Part shown: one piece after another, positions 54,278 to 64,000 of the stretch
How the letters are laid out: the number at the start of each line of letters is the position of its first letter
How positions within the stretch are numbered: position 1 is the first letter of the stretch
Assembly: GCA_016721905.1 (NCBI GenBank)
Contig: JADKHH010000024.1
Coordinates: 62,001 to 126,000 of the forward strand
Direction: 5' to 3'
DNA length: 64,000 bases
Source: Candidatus Opimibacter skivensis
Lineage (GTDB): Bacteria > Bacteroidota > Bacteroidia > Chitinophagales > Saprospiraceae
Translations under genes and position numbers: made by a program
Notes under the pieces: model-generated
What the model saw: the letters and a program-made list of their open reading frames with translations, nothing else
Database searches by the model: none
Told to the model about the DNA's origin: nothing

Positions 54278-57200
54278 CTACAATTCCGCGATATACTCAT
54301 TCAACGACCCATCCTTATCCAACTCCAGCTTCTTCTTCAACCGGTACTTACTCTGCTCGACCCCGTTGACCGTGATATTGAGGATAGCAGCGATCTCGGT
54401 ATTAGAAAAGCCCATCCGGATAAAACAGCAAAGCCGGCTATCCGTAGCCGAGATGTGCGGATGCCTGTCGTGGAGCTTATGGACAAAGTCCTGATGGACC
54501 TGGTTGAAGGTGAGCTGGAACTGGTCCCAGTAGTTTTTCTGGGTCAGCTCGTTTTCGATGGAGCGGGTCAGGCGGTGCAACTCCCGGGACTTGGGTTGGT
54601 GTTCGTCGGTTTCGATCTTTCGTATTTCACCCTTGAGGTCCTCGAGAAACTGATTTTTATGCGCACTCTGCAGGACGGAGGCACTGAGCTGGGCCTGTTT
54701 GTTCAGGATGTCTTTCTCCAGGTTTTCATTTTGCAGGCGTAGGATTTCTTGTTCCGCCGCCATGGCATGCTCCCGGAACCGGAGCTTCTGGCGATTGAGG
54801 AGAAACTTGATCATCGCGAGCACCATGAGGATACCCGCACTGATGACCACCAGCAGAAACCACCAGGTAGTCCAGAATGGTGGTGATACGATGATCCGCA
54901 AGGAGCGCGGCAATGTATTCCACGCGCCATCGCTATTGGAAGCTTTCACTTCAAGGACGTATTCGCCACCAGGCAATGAAGAGTAGTTTGCAAACCGCTG
55001 CTCAGGCCCAACGATCCGCCACGTCGTGTCAAAGCCCATCAGACGGTAGGCAAATTGGTTTTTATCCGGTTGTGAATAATCGGTGGTCGTGAAGCTGAAT
55101 TGGATTCCCTTGTCCTGATAAGAGAACCGTACGATGGTCGTTGAATCATTGAGCGGACCGGACAGGATGGTCCTGCCTTCAAAGGTGCCGATCGGGATGG
55201 ACTGATTGGAGAGGCTGAATTCTGTAAAGACGACTTTGGGTGCGATAGTATTTTCACTGACCTGGTCGGGCAGGATAAATGAATAGCCATTGGTACTGCC
55301 CAATATCAATCGCCCGTCATTAAGCCTCAACGCAGCACCCGGATTGTATTGGTTGTTTTCGAGAAACGGCTCCGATCCTACTTTGATAAACCGACCTTCC
55401 TTTTTATTCCACCGCACGATTCCCGCTTGTGTAGTGATCCATAAATATCCTTGCGGGCCCTGCACGATGCTGTTGATCATATTAGAGGGCAGACCATCCT
55501 CAACCGTATAGGCATAGAAGGATTCTGTTGCAGGTTGATATGCATTGAGTCCCGCGTTTTCTGTACCGACCCATAGAGTGCCCTCATCATCCTGAAAGAG
55601 ACATCTGATTTTTTCACTGGTCATGCTTGACGTGTCTTGAGCCTGATGATGGTATTGAATGATATGGAATGGGGTAGTGGAATGATCGATTCGGCTCAGG
55701 CCATTGTTTTCTGTTGCAATCCAAAGCCAGGGACGAATCTTGTCGAGCAGGATGTCGATGACTTGTGTCCCGGAGATGCTGTTTTTATTATTCGGATCAG
55801 GCTGAAAACGCACAAATGTATTTTGACCTTGTTTCAGATAACTAACCCCCGCGCCCAACGTACCTATCCACAAGCTACCATCCGGCGCGAGCTCAAGGTC
55901 CCACACATTGTTATGACTCAGGCTTGTCGGGTCACCTGCTATATTTTGATATTGCTTCACGATCCCTGCGCCAGGTTTATAGAGGTATAGCCCCCTGGCA
56001 AATGTCCCGAGCCATAGGTTGCCATCGGGAAGCGAGGCGAGACTCGTGATCACATGGAGACCGGTAGGATTTTTGCCAGACTTTTCGATCGAGACGAGCT
56101 GCACAGGTTTCTTTCCAACATCGAGTTGGAACAACCCGCCACCATCCGTACCCATCCAGACATTTCCATCCTTGTCCTGGTCCAGGCATAGGACAGAGCG
56201 CAGGCCCTCCAGTCTTTCCAGCGCGTACTGCCGGTCCATGACAAATGGAGGAAAAACCGTCTTATGCAGATTGATACCGCCATTGAAGGTGCCGATCCAT
56301 AGGTTGTTGGATGAATCAAACATCAGGTCATACAGCGCGTCTGAATTGAGTGAGTTGAGAAACTCAGGTTGATATCCGAAATGCTTCCATTCATCTGTAG
56401 ATGGATCAAAATAATTGAGGCCTCCTCCATCGGTCGCGATCCAGAGTTTGCCATGTTTATCAGGTACCAGATCGGTAATTCTTCTGTTACTAAGCCCTTC
56501 ATCTGAATGGGGATTTGGTAGATATCGGTCAATGACCTTGAGTTGTTGCAGATCAATCTCATACAGGCCGCTTCCTTCCGTACCAACCCAGAGATTGCCG
56601 TTGGTGCCGGGACAAAGTGATTTGGCAAATCCATCCATGTCATCCGGATCATCACTGTGGATAGTGTGGAGTGAATCTGTCTTCCAGTCAAACATATTGA
56701 TCCCTCTGCCGGCAGCTCCGATCCAGATGCGGCCTCCGGGATCTTCTTCGAAGTCAAAGACGAAATCATTGCTGAGCTTTCGGTTGTCCGGCGTACAGGT
56801 AGTACAAAAGTGTGCGATCCGATTATACTCTTTGTCAAACACGATCGTACCGGCATTGTAGGTGCCGAGCCAGAGATTGCCCCGGCTATCCTGGAAGATG
56901 GATCTCACCGTGATCGTATTCCAGTCCACCGTGTTGTCCTCCTTGAAAGGAAAGCGAAGGAACCGTCCGGTAGTCCGCTCCAGAACACTGACACCGCCAT
57001 TGAGATGGCCGATCCAGATATTACCTTCCTGGTCATTCCACAGCGTCAGGATAGATTGACTCTTGATGGCAAAGGGATCCTTGGCATCCGGAAGGAACAC
57101 CTTAAACTCATAGCCATCAAATCGGTTGAGCCCAAACCGCGTACCTGCCCAGATGATCCCCAGTTGATCTTCCAGCAAGGCATGCACTGTGGTATAGGAC

Positions 57201-57331
57201 AATCCATCATCTACTGTCAGGTGATCAAACGAAAAGGTCGATGCGTTCCGTTGCCCTGACACCTGCCCGCATAGGATCAGCAAGCTGAGGAGGCCGGGCA
57301 GGTAGAGGAGAGTAAGGCGCGAACTGGTCAT
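54278..57331 (-). CDS. Two-component-type propeller membrane regulator with C-terminal LuxR-like HTH
   Basis: A 1017-residue sensor-regulator. Signal peptide ends CGQVSGQ. About 14 propeller repeats of the form WIGTxxGGLxxFD (about 40-690) are followed by a Y_Y_Y domain (PDKNQFAYRLMGFDTTWRIV, about 740-800), one membrane helix (about 815-840), a coiled coil (EQEILRLQNENLEKDILNK) and a C-terminal helix-turn-helix (MGFSNTEIAAILNITVNGVEQ). No histidine kinase, phosphoacceptor or AraC domain is present, unlike hybrid two-component systems of Bacteroides. It probably senses an oligosaccharide in the periplasm and controls the neighbouring SusCD/GH30 genes directly. Confidence 0.9.
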   Translation of the reverse strand: MTSSRLTLLYLPGLLSLLILCGQVSGQRNASTFSFDHLTVDDGLSYTTVHALLEDQLGIIWAGTRFGLNRFDGYEFKVFLPDAKDPFAIKSQSILTLWNDQEGNIWIGHLNGGVSVLERTTGRFLRFPFKEDNTVDWNTITVRSIFQDSRGNLWLGTYNAGTIVFDKEYNRIAHFCTTCTPDNRKLSNDFVFDFEEDPGGRIWIGAAGRGINMFDWKTDSLHTIHSDDPDDMDGFAKSLCPGTNGNLWVGTEGSGLYEIDLQQLKVIDRYLPNPHSDEGLSNRRITDLVPDKHGKLWIATDGGGLNYFDPSTDEWKHFGYQPEFLNSLNSDALYDLMFDSSNNLWIGTFNGGINLHKTVFPPFVMDRQYALERLEGLRSVLCLDQDKDGNVWMGTDGGGLFQLDVGKKPVQLVSIEKSGKNPTGLHVITSLASLPDGNLWLGTFARGLYLYKPGAGIVKQYQNIAGDPTSLSHNNVWDLELAPDGSLWIGTLGAGVSYLKQGQNTFVRFQPDPNNKNSISGTQVIDILLDKIRPWLWIATENNGLSRIDHSTTPFHIIQYHHQAQDTSSMTSEKIRCLFQDDEGTLWVGTENAGLNAYQPATESFYAYTVEDGLPSNMINSIVQGPQGYLWITTQAGIVRWNKKEGRFIKVGSEPFLENNQYNPGAALRLNDGRLILGSTNGYSFILPDQVSENTIAPKVVFTEFSLSNQSIPIGTFEGRTILSGPLNDSTTIVRFSYQDKGIQFSFTTTDYSQPDKNQFAYRLMGFDTTWRIVGPEQRFANYSSLPGGEYVLEVKASNSDGAWNTLPRSLRIIVSPPFWTTWWFLLVVISAGILMVLAMIKFLLNRQKLRFREHAMAAEQEILRLQNENLEKDILNKQAQLSASVLQSAHKNQFLEDLKGEIRKIETDEHQPKSRELHRLTRSIENELTQKNYWDQFQLTFNQVHQDFVHKLHDRHPHISATDSRLCCFIRMGFSNTEIAAILNITVNGVEQSKYRLKKKLELDKDGSLNEYIAEL

Positions 57332-57590
57332 GATGGCTTCAGCCTACGGTAATTGTAAGCGAGCGGAAAATAGGAGTTTTTGGGGGGAATGGGGGAGAGG
57401 TGGCTATTGGTTTTACTTTTTGCTCAGAAATGAATCAGAAACTCATTTGTACCCCGGTGATAAAAACCTCATCATGGAAACGATGATGGATCTCCTCTTG
57501 GGAAGTGCAATAAAAGAGCTCGAGAAATTCAAGCTGACACCCTTTTTGGTTTACTCCCGGCAGAGGTGTCTACTCGACTATCTGAATTAA

Positions 57591-58037
57591 CTATTTGCTT
57601 AGCCCTTCGAAAGCTGTATTATTTAAACAGTTAGGATATCCAAAATTAATATGAATTGATCCTGTGTTTCCCTTAATAAAATTGCCATGGCTGTACCAGC
57701 CTTTATCATTCGCAGTTTGACCAGTAAGTCGAATTGATGGGATTACCTCCTCAAGAAGGAAACAATTAATATCGTATTGCAAAGATGTGTCAAAATCGAT
57801 GGAATCAGCTCTCAAATTAAATATTACTGTATTTGAATCCAAAATAGTGGTAGAAACTGTTCCATAGATGAAAGACTGAAGTGGAGGCTGGGCATTGCAG
57901 AAGCTAAATAAGCCTTCATAGGTAACATGATTTTTAAATTCTGCGATTGCATCTCCACAATAATCAATCACTGGATCTGGATCCTTTTTGCAGGATACAA
58001 GAACAAAAAATACTACTAGGATTAAAAGCTCTTTCAT
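57591..58037 (-). CDS. Small lipoprotein of unknown function
   Basis: A 148-residue lipoprotein (signal MKELLILVVFFVLVSCKKDP). The remainder is beta-rich with paired cysteines (YCGDAIAEF, SFCNAQPP, INCFLLEEV, YPNCLNN), possibly forming disulfides outside the inner membrane. No family is recognised. Its ATG lies 42 bp downstream of attC-like site 1 (minus strand), so it is either the distal cassette of the array, without a recognisable attC of its own, or the first chromosomal gene after it. In the 259-bp gap to the regulator (57332-57590) I see no attC and no other credible gene. Confidence 0.65.
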   Translation of the reverse strand: MKELLILVVFFVLVSCKKDPDPVIDYCGDAIAEFKNHVTYEGLFSFCNAQPPLQSFIYGTVSTTILDSNTVIFNLRADSIDFDTSLQYDINCFLLEEVIPSIRLTGQTANDKGWYSHGNFIKGNTGSIHINFGYPNCLNNTAFEGLSK

Positions 58038-58458
58038 ACCCTTACAAAACGATTTTTGATCTAGATTATTTTAGTTACAGCTAACTTCAAGGGCTGTCCA
58101 CTGTGGCGTTCTTGGTACGTGTCTTTAGGTTTGCAATTTCTGTGTTTGGGCATTATTCATCGATTACCAAGCAATCCGCAATAGCGAACAGTCGATGTTA
58201 TGTCGCTTGCTGCTTCGCTTCTGCGGGTTCTCTGAGAGAGGGAGGGCAAATATCTATTCTATTTTCCCAATCCAAACCTCTTACCACTTTATTTGAAAGT
58301 TTCGTTGAAGCAGTTGTTTTGAGATGTTCAATCGCCATTGCCTTTAACCTATTACAGTATGTTTATTCCGCCTTATATTCTTCATTTTCTAAATGGAAGA
58401 TGGTTAGGTTGTGAGCAATGAAATGCATTTTGGTTATTCGATGGCAACGCTTCCCAAA
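58038..58458. other. Gap holding attC-like site 1
   Basis: No gene is supported in 421 bp. The attC-like site lies at 58079-58203; the rest up to the kelch gene stop at 58459 is A/T-rich with no recognised motif. Confidence 0.55.
58079..58203 (-). repeat. attC-like recombination site 1
   Basis: 125 bp. On the minus strand the outer boxes are ACATAAC (R'') and GTTAGCT (R'). The inner boxes GACTGTTC and GGACAGCC pair imperfectly, and CTTGGTA/TACCAAG pair further in. GTGGCGTTC-TGGTAC on the plus strand (58102 on) is shared with site 2. The overall layout is a long imperfect hairpin with an unpaired terminal loop, as in integron attC sites. Confidence 0.6.
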
Positions 58459-59691
58459 TTACTGCTTCAGAAACGTCAATTGCTGTTGCCTATGGTTTAT
58501 GTTTATATTGTAGATTCCTGGCCCCAATGAAGTTAAGTCTAGTTCGTGCTTGTGCCCGAATAGATGATCAGCGAGATATACACAACGTCCCTGAATATCA
58601 AAAATCTCCATACTGTAAATTGTATAGTCTGATTCAAGCGTCAAGTTGTCAAAAGCAGGATTTGGGTATAAACTAATTTTTTGAAATGGTAACTCCAGAG
58701 TGTTCGTTGCTTCCAAGGTTAGAATTTCAATGATGTCCAAATTGTCTTCATCAGCATCGCCACCTGCAATATATATTTTATCATCATAACCGATAACCGA
58801 AGGATAGCTTCGAGCGGTAGGCATTTGATAAGTCTCCCATGTATTAGTTTGCAAATCAAGGATATCTACTTCCTTTCGAAACTGTTCAAAAAAGGAAAAT
58901 ATTTGCCCTCCTGCAATTACTAATTTGCCATCATGTATTGTTACATCAAACCTGCTTCTGGCTCTACTCATACTATCTATCGACCAGGTGTCACTCTCTG
59001 TATCGTAAATGTCAATCCGTGAGACAGATCCTAAAACGCCAGTCGTGTCCCCACCGATAAAAAACATTTTACGCTGATAGGAAACTGACCTGATATCAAA
59101 TCGTTCAATGGATAATGTGCTTTCTGACCATGTATCTGATGCAACGTCATATATTCTAACCAAATTCGGATTAGAACCAGCGAGGGCTATTTTGCCATTC
59201 GTAGCAGTTACAGTGGCAGATTGTTGAGGAAAATCATATTCAGTCCAGGTTTCAGTGTCAATATTATACAGCATGAGATCACCTCTGTCTTCAACAATTA
59301 ACATTCGATCCATATAGGTCAGTGTGCCAATAAATCCTGGTACATCAAGCTCTTTCCATGATCCGTCTTCAATGCTGTAGATGTAAATTGTTCGATCACC
59401 CTCAATATCTCCAAAATAAATCTTATTGTCTGCAGCGATTGTTCTTGGGCCTATTGTGCCATTTGGTAAATCGATCGTTGTCCATGTGTCTGTAGGAACA
59501 TTATAAATATTCATTTTGAAATAACGCTGTGTTCCGCTTGTTTCTCCACCAACGAAATAAATATTATCCCCTACAGTCACTGAAGATATTTGAGACCTGC
59601 CATCGGGTAAGGTTGCCGTCATCCATTGAGCAGTTGTTCCAGATGGCAACATTATTAGAATTAGCAACATTACTAAATTGAAATGCTTCAT
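58459..59691 (-). CDS. Kelch-type beta-propeller protein with type IX sorting domain
   Basis: A 410-residue secreted protein; ATG 59691 gives the signal peptide MKHFNLVMLLILIMLPSGTTAQ (the open frame reaches 59775). Five or six kelch-like repeats follow, such as DNIYFVGGETSGTQR, KMFFIGGDTTGV, KLVIAGGQIFSF and KIYIAGGDADED, each with a downstream W (YNVPTDTW, YDVASDTW, YDTESDTW, DLQTNTW). The C-terminus (ISLYPNPAFDNLTLESDYTI to the end) is a type IX secretion tail. It is likely a surface or secreted binding protein. It lies between attC-like site 1 and a possible attC half-site, so it is probably a cassette gene. Confidence 0.85.
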   Translation of the reverse strand: MKHFNLVMLLILIMLPSGTTAQWMTATLPDGRSQISSVTVGDNIYFVGGETSGTQRYFKMNIYNVPTDTWTTIDLPNGTIGPRTIAADNKIYFGDIEGDRTIYIYSIEDGSWKELDVPGFIGTLTYMDRMLIVEDRGDLMLYNIDTETWTEYDFPQQSATVTATNGKIALAGSNPNLVRIYDVASDTWSESTLSIERFDIRSVSYQRKMFFIGGDTTGVLGSVSRIDIYDTESDTWSIDSMSRARSRFDVTIHDGKLVIAGGQIFSFFEQFRKEVDILDLQTNTWETYQMPTARSYPSVIGYDDKIYIAGGDADEDNLDIIEILTLEATNTLELPFQKISLYPNPAFDNLTLESDYTIYSMEIFDIQGRCVYLADHLFGHKHELDLTSLGPGIYNININHRQQQLTFLKQ

Positions 59692-61803
<2,112 letters not shown>

Positions 61804-61930
61804 ATATAACGCTTAAGGATGCTCGTAGGCAGGCCGACTGATTTGAGGCTGTCTTCGGGGTTCCTTTGTCCAAATTTACATTTTCATTATCAATGTGGAT
61901 AGCCCTGCTTATGAGCATCCTATGTTAGAT
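61804..61930 (-). repeat. attC-like recombination site 3
   Basis: 127 bp. On the minus strand R'' is ATCTAAC and R' is GTTATAT; inner boxes GGATGCTC and GAGCATCC pair perfectly, extended by GTAGGCAGG/CCTGCTTAT with two mismatches. About 65 bases form the variable loop. R'' begins 4 bp after the stop codon of the cassette gene at 61935. Confidence 0.7.
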
Positions 61931-61934
61931 GACC

Positions 61935-62557
61935 TCACTTTTCTATGGATATACTTAAATCGTGTACCCAATCATGTTCAAATTTGGGGGTATATCTTAT
62001 GTCTTCAAAATAAATACTTAAGGGTTTCTTTAGAGTTGAAAGTAGCTCTAAAGCAGTTCGATTTAGTTTATTTCCTTGGTTATTTATAGCCACGTTACCT
62101 AAGTTGTCATCTTCCACAGACATGGTGTGTTCTCTCATGTGGGCTTTCCAAAATGGGCAATTAGAGTAAATTTCAAGCCCATCAATTTTGTAAAATTGCT
62201 CAAGTGAAATTTTATTATCCGCTATTAACTGTTATCGACACTTATATATGGGCGTGCTTTAACATCTACTTCAATTAGAGTTTTTTCCTGAACTACTTTC
62301 CCATTATGGAATACAAGCAAGCGAGCTGTATCTTTGACAAGAGAATTGATTTTGAAAGTGCAATTTGTCATAGATAATTTTTCATTTTGCCCTTCAATTT
62401 CAACTTTTAACTCATAGCAGTTATCAAAGAGCTGTAGGTCAATTGAGTTGCCGAGTGGAGCATAAATTATATTGCCCTCCTCCCGTTAATTAATATCTGC
62501 CCCCCAACAGGTTGTGGTAAATTGGCTTAGTAGTAGTAACTGATATAAAATTTTCAT
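61935..62557 (-). pseudogene. Cassette gene for an exported protein, broken by one stop and one frameshift
   Basis: From ATG 62557 the frame gives a signal peptide (MKILYQLLLLSQFTTTCWG) and then an in-frame TAA at 62488-62486. The same frame continues EEGNIIYAPLGNSIDLQLFD and on to VDVKARPYISVDNS, where it stops at about 62225. A shift of frame there restores ADNKISLEQFYKIDGLEIYS and on to DLSISIEK, ending at 61935. The intact protein would have about 205 residues. The C-terminal part is reminiscent of the GldM C-terminal fold, but this is weak. It lies 17 bp after site 2 and stops 4 bp before site 3, exactly as a cassette gene should. Confidence 0.6.
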
Positions 62558-62573
62558 ACTAACTCGGGATGGC

Positions 62574-62698
62574 ATCTAACGATCCGGGCTTCATGCCGTG
62601 GCGTTCATGGTACTTAACTTCAAGATAAGAAAACTTGATTCAAAGGATAAAGTAATCAATTTAGGAAATTCCACCATGGAATGAAGCTTTTGTTAGCT
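62574..62698 (-). repeat. attC-like recombination site 2
   Basis: 125 bp. On the minus strand R'' is AGCTAAC and R' is GTTAGAT (a full match to GTTRRRY). Inner boxes GCTTCAT and ATGAAGC pair perfectly, extended by CCATGG/CCGTGG-type pairing. It separates the HEAT-repeat gene from the signal-peptide cassette gene. GTGGCGTTC-TGGTAC (plus strand, 62598 on) is shared with site 1. Confidence 0.7.
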
Positions 62699-62748
62699 GC
62701 TTTGCAAGGTAATTACCAATTGAATTCCTAACCGCTTCAATTCCTAGT

Positions 62749-63999
62749 TTAAAACTTATTTAACAAGTCCTCGGTAGCTTCCCTTAGGTCTTTATCGCTA
62801 GTTGTGGCAATCTGTTCCTTCAATTGCTCAATAACAAAATCTCTATTCTTATAACCGGCTATTTCTTTTACAATATCCCTACGAAGGTTTTTATTATCAT
62901 GGTTCAAAAATGGAACTATTGATTTTATAACTCTATCATCGTTGAACCCTAGAAAGGCATCAATTGCTGCCAGGCGGATTCCCTCATTTGAATCCATAAG
63001 GTTAGCAAATAATACCTCATACACTTCATCCGACATTTCATCGCCCCATTCACAAGGATTTCTAATATTACGGGTTGCAGTAATTCGAACACTTACTTCT
63101 CCAGACTTCGCCTGTGTCAAAAAGTAATCAAATGCCTTTTTCTCATCGAAATCCTCCAATAGAATATAAGCTGCTTTAAATTTAAGTCTTTCGTTTGATC
63201 CATTAAATATGGAATTCACTTCATGATGCACTGCTTCCTTCTTTTCCTTATCCCAAACAGGAGATGTCCAAGATAAAGCGATGTCTACAATCTCTTCATT
63301 TGGATTTTGTAATGCTTGAAGCAACAGATCGGGGTAAAATGTATCGTCCCGTTCTGCACCAATATAATAAAGGAACCACTTTGTAAGCTCCATATTTCTT
63401 TCATTGATGAATTCCTTATATGGTGAAATTAGGTCGTCGTTTTTTGCTGATACGGTGGTCAAAATCATGCTTCCTAAAATCGTTCTAAAGGACCTACTTG
63501 GCTTACCAGTTCTTAATGATTGAACTACAAAATCTCTCATGCACTCCATTGTCCTTATGTCCTTTTCAGGCTCATGGAGCCATTGATTATACGAATCACC
63601 AGCCCGGGATAGAATAGAGGAATAGTTGATCTCATTTAACGGTTTTCTGAAAGGGTTAAATGAATAATCATATTCATTTTGGACATAATAGATTGTAGTG
63701 GTTCCCCAGAGTGAAATTCTTAGAGCCTCAAGCCAAAATGCCATTTTAGGATTATTTTGATCCTTGAAAAGCTGAATACTCGTTAATGCGTTATGTCCAT
63801 ATTTAACAATTTTATTTGCAATTCTAACTTGCCTTTTATGGTTAGGTTCTTGGCTTAAATCATTCAAGAGTCTATCAACGGTGTTATCGAATAAGGAATC
63901 AAAACGAATAGGATAACATAATTGAGTAATCGTTAGAATATTTTCAACATTCGCATTGAGGATACTATCCATGTTAAACTTAAAAGTATCCCTATCCAT
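62749..63999 (-). CDS. HEAT-repeat protein (5' end at the window edge)
   Basis: 416 residues are visible; an ATG falls at 63999, one base from the edge, so it cannot be told whether this is the true start. The N-terminal 200 residues are helical without a known domain. From about residue 215 there are HEAT-type repeats: LLLQALQNPNEEIVDIALSW, FKAAYILLEDFDEKKAFDY, EVLFANLMDSNEGIRLAAID and SIVPFLNHDNKNLRRDIVKE. Such solenoids act as protein-binding scaffolds. No signal peptide is seen. Its stop is 50 bp before attC-like site 2 on the same strand, so it is probably the next cassette gene. Confidence 0.7.
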   Translation of the reverse strand: MDRDTFKFNMDSILNANVENILTITQLCYPIRFDSLFDNTVDRLLNDLSQEPNHKRQVRIANKIVKYGHNALTSIQLFKDQNNPKMAFWLEALRISLWGTTTIYYVQNEYDYSFNPFRKPLNEINYSSILSRAGDSYNQWLHEPEKDIRTMECMRDFVVQSLRTGKPSRSFRTILGSMILTTVSAKNDDLISPYKEFINERNMELTKWFLYYIGAERDDTFYPDLLLQALQNPNEEIVDIALSWTSPVWDKEKKEAVHHEVNSIFNGSNERLKFKAAYILLEDFDEKKAFDYFLTQAKSGEVSVRITATRNIRNPCEWGDEMSDEVYEVLFANLMDSNEGIRLAAIDAFLGFNDDRVIKSIVPFLNHDNKNLRRDIVKEIAGYKNRDFVIEQLKEQIATTSDKDLREATEDLLNKF

Positions 64000-64000
64000 A

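Noticed and set aside
57330..57590. 86-codon plus-strand frame upstream of the regulator
   Set aside because: No signal, domain or ribosome-binding site; composition is unlike the neighbouring genes.

Overview
The window comes from a Bacteroidota chromosome, most likely a Saprospiraceae-like environmental lineage. Signs of this are a SusC/SusD pair, type IX secretion C-terminal tails (M36 peptidase, kelch protein), Bacteroidota-type -7 boxes (TAnnTTTG), many SCKK/ACKK lipoprotein signals and the gene content. Placement is by inference; there is no rRNA or tRNA gene here to confirm it.

Layout. 1-4.8 kb: a Rieske oxygenase cut by the window edge, an amino-acid permease, an SH3 protein and an MFS carrier (+). 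4.9-10.3 kb (-): homogentisate pathway genes hmgA-fahA-hppD followed by an AhpD-like protein and a LAS-type peptidase. 10.5-38.7 kb: mostly housekeeping genes (tag, metG, lnt, fumC, mgsA-uvrC, cysQ, methylmalonyl-CoA mutase) mixed with exported peptidases (S9, M1 fused to a probable beta-barrel, M16), a vanadium-haloperoxidase-like lipoprotein and small membrane proteins. 38.9-40.1 kb: hemW with a one-base frameshift. 40.4-44.1 kb: a secreted M36 metallopeptidase. 44.3-57.3 kb (-): a polysaccharide-utilisation locus of two GH30 glycosidases, SusD, SusC, a PKD-containing surface lipoprotein and a membrane propeller/HTH regulator; beta-1,6-glucan is the best substrate guess. 57.6-64 kb (-): a stretch that reads as an integron cassette array, with three attC-like sites of 125-127 bp lying between minus-strand genes.

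The strongest unusual signal is that cassette array. In the clearest cassette (61.8-62.6 kb), the R' box at its start (GTTAGAT) is the exact complement of the R'' box of its own attC (ATCTAAC), and the gene stops 4 bases before that box. No integrase gene is in the window. The array is interrupted at 59.76-61.75 kb by about 1.7 kb of almost pure C and G runs with degraded flanks, which I read as a sequencing or assembly artefact.

A second theme is dense intergenic repeat content: a 28-bp palindromic core present three times, just after stop codons in all three cases; a two-hairpin element whose stems change with compensation; arrays of degenerate GTGAG units lying directly after stop codons with fixed polarity; an inverted-repeat-bounded MITE-like element; and several other dispersed hairpin repeats. 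Single-base breaks in hemW and in one cassette gene may be real decay or residual sequencing error.
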